The notes beneath the pieces were generated by a model. That model ran no database searches. It saw only the letters and a list, made by a program, of their open reading frames with translations, and had not been told where the DNA came from. A stretch of DNA of 64,000 nt from assembly GCA_958295915.1 (NCBI GenBank), contig OY282381.1, positions 394,722 through 458,721 of the forward strand, given 5' to 3'. Both the position numbers and the translations under genes were made by a program. Of the stretch, positions 63,384 to 64,000 are shown piece by piece (the first letter of the stretch is position 1; the number at the start of each line of letters is the position of its first letter). Source of the DNA: an uncultured Caldilineaceae bacterium (GTDB lineage: Bacteria; Chloroflexota; Anaerolineae; Caldilineales; Caldilineaceae).

Positions 63384-64000
63384 ATGCATGAGTTGACGCG
63401 GGCCGCAATCGAACGCATGGCCCGGTTCCGGCCCGACCCGTTTACCCTGCTCATGGCCGCCCTCGCCGTTCTCGGCGCGGCCCTCATCCTGGCGCGGGAG
63501 GTCACCTATGGGGTGGGGCTGTACAGCGATTACGCCAGCTACCTCACCGTGGCCGAGAGTCTGCTGGCGGGAGAGGGCTTCGTTCAGATTCACGGATGGC
63601 CCTATTTGCACTGGCCCCCTCTGTATCCGTTGCTGCTGGCTGGGGCCAGCCTCTATCTGTTCGACCCGATCGACGTCGCCGGCCCATTGAATGCCGCGGT
63701 CTTTGGACTAACCCTGTTCGTTGCCGGTCGATACCTGCGGCAGAGCATTCAGCACCGCTTCCTGGTTATTTGGGCTTGTCTCGCCATGATGCTGGCAATC
63801 CCGTTGACCCAGGTTGCCTCTGTCGCGATATCTGAAGCGCCCTTCATCCTGTTCGTAACGCTCTCCCTGGCGCAAACTTCCAGATATCTGCATAGCGGCA
63901 AGCGCGCGCACCTGATTGGGGCGGCGGTGTTCGCATCGTTGGCCTTTCTGACCCGCTACATCGGCGTCACCCTGATCATAACCACGTTGCCCTTGCTGCT
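63384..64000 (+). CDS. GT-C membrane glycosyltransferase, second copy (partial)
   Basis: Starts MHELTRAAIERM at 63384 and is cut by the window end after 205 codons. It is nearly identical to the first copy; I see two amino-acid changes (Thr to Val in YASYLTVAES and Leu to Pro near the end), the remaining differences being silent. Only 69 bp separate it from the stop of the first copy, and its upstream region carries just 21 bp of duplicated leader, so it must rely on transcription of the first gene. Recent tandem duplication or an assembly artefact. Confidence 0.88.
   Translation, partial: MHELTRAAIERMARFRPDPFTLLMAALAVLGAALILAREVTYGVGLYSDYASYLTVAESLLAGEGFVQIHGWPYLHWPPLYPLLLAGASLYLFDPIDVAGPLNAAVFGLTLFVAGRYLRQSIQHRFLVIWACLAMMLAIPLTQVASVAISEAPFILFVTLSLAQTSRYLHSGKRAHLIGAAVFASLAFLTRYIGVTLIITTLPLL

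Overview
The window is a GC-rich bacterial chromosome segment with tightly packed genes and no rRNA, tRNA or CRISPR array that I can see. The gene mix is LysM/L,D-transpeptidase cell-wall proteins, DUF3105, many phytanoyl-CoA dioxygenase, amidohydrolase, Gfo/Idh and molybdenum-hydroxylase genes, ACAD10/11-type enzymes, GatCA and PMT-like glycosyltransferases. This suggests a heterotrophic Chloroflexota bacterium, perhaps of the Caldilinea lineage. That assignment is inference from gene content; no marker gene was compared.

Layout. 1-2.4 kb: two L,D-transpeptidases and a DUF3105 membrane protein, closed by a bidirectional terminator. 2.4-7.2 kb (minus): peptide deformylase, a hotdog thioesterase, a LysM3-SH3-glycoside hydrolase and an M20 peptidase. 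7.4-12.6 kb (minus): a catabolic operon of MFS transporter, PhyH dioxygenase, two ACMSD-like amidohydrolases and a Rieske protein. 13.4-24.2 kb: PfkB kinase, Gfo/Idh oxidoreductase, an APH-type kinase, an enolase-superfamily/PhyH/amidohydrolase operon, a frameshifted ABC exporter and a hydroxyacid dehydrogenase. 24.3-32.2 kb: M23 peptidase overlapping trmD head to head, a 1166-aa Eco57I-type restriction-methylation protein with an AT-richer 3' third, an RRM protein and a GNAT acetyltransferase. 32.3-39.4 kb: a cyclase and a molybdenum hydroxylase operon (FAD subunit, 2Fe-2S subunit, an unrecognised polytopic membrane protein, molybdopterin subunit), then a nucleotidyltransferase. 39.4-41.5 kb: a phage-type N6-adenine methyltransferase split by a TnpB element. 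41.6-54.4 kb: sulfatase, NmrA-type reductase carrying a Uma2 remnant, sugar isomerase, oxidoreductase, lipoprotein, two GT2 enzymes, tyrosine recombinase, D-aminoacylase-like enzyme and a subtilase. 54.5-64 kb: aminotransferase, gatA/gatC, SDR, acyl-CoA dehydrogenase and a tandem pair of GT-C membrane glycosyltransferases, the second cut by the window end.

Most striking is the 1424-bp element at 39773-41196. Its only intact gene is tnpB, yet it has perfect 28-bp terminal inverted repeats and an 8-bp target duplication, features that IS200/IS605 elements lack. Removing it together with one duplication copy restores the methyltransferase reading frame exactly. It also contains a second, internal copy of its own tnpB-proximal end. 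Other notable signals are the membrane protein inside the molybdenum hydroxylase operon, a dispersed palindromic repeat (core GCGCCTCT-7nt-AGAGGCGC) that sits in gene ends and is sometimes translated, an attenuator-like leader facing gatC, and several gene remnants.
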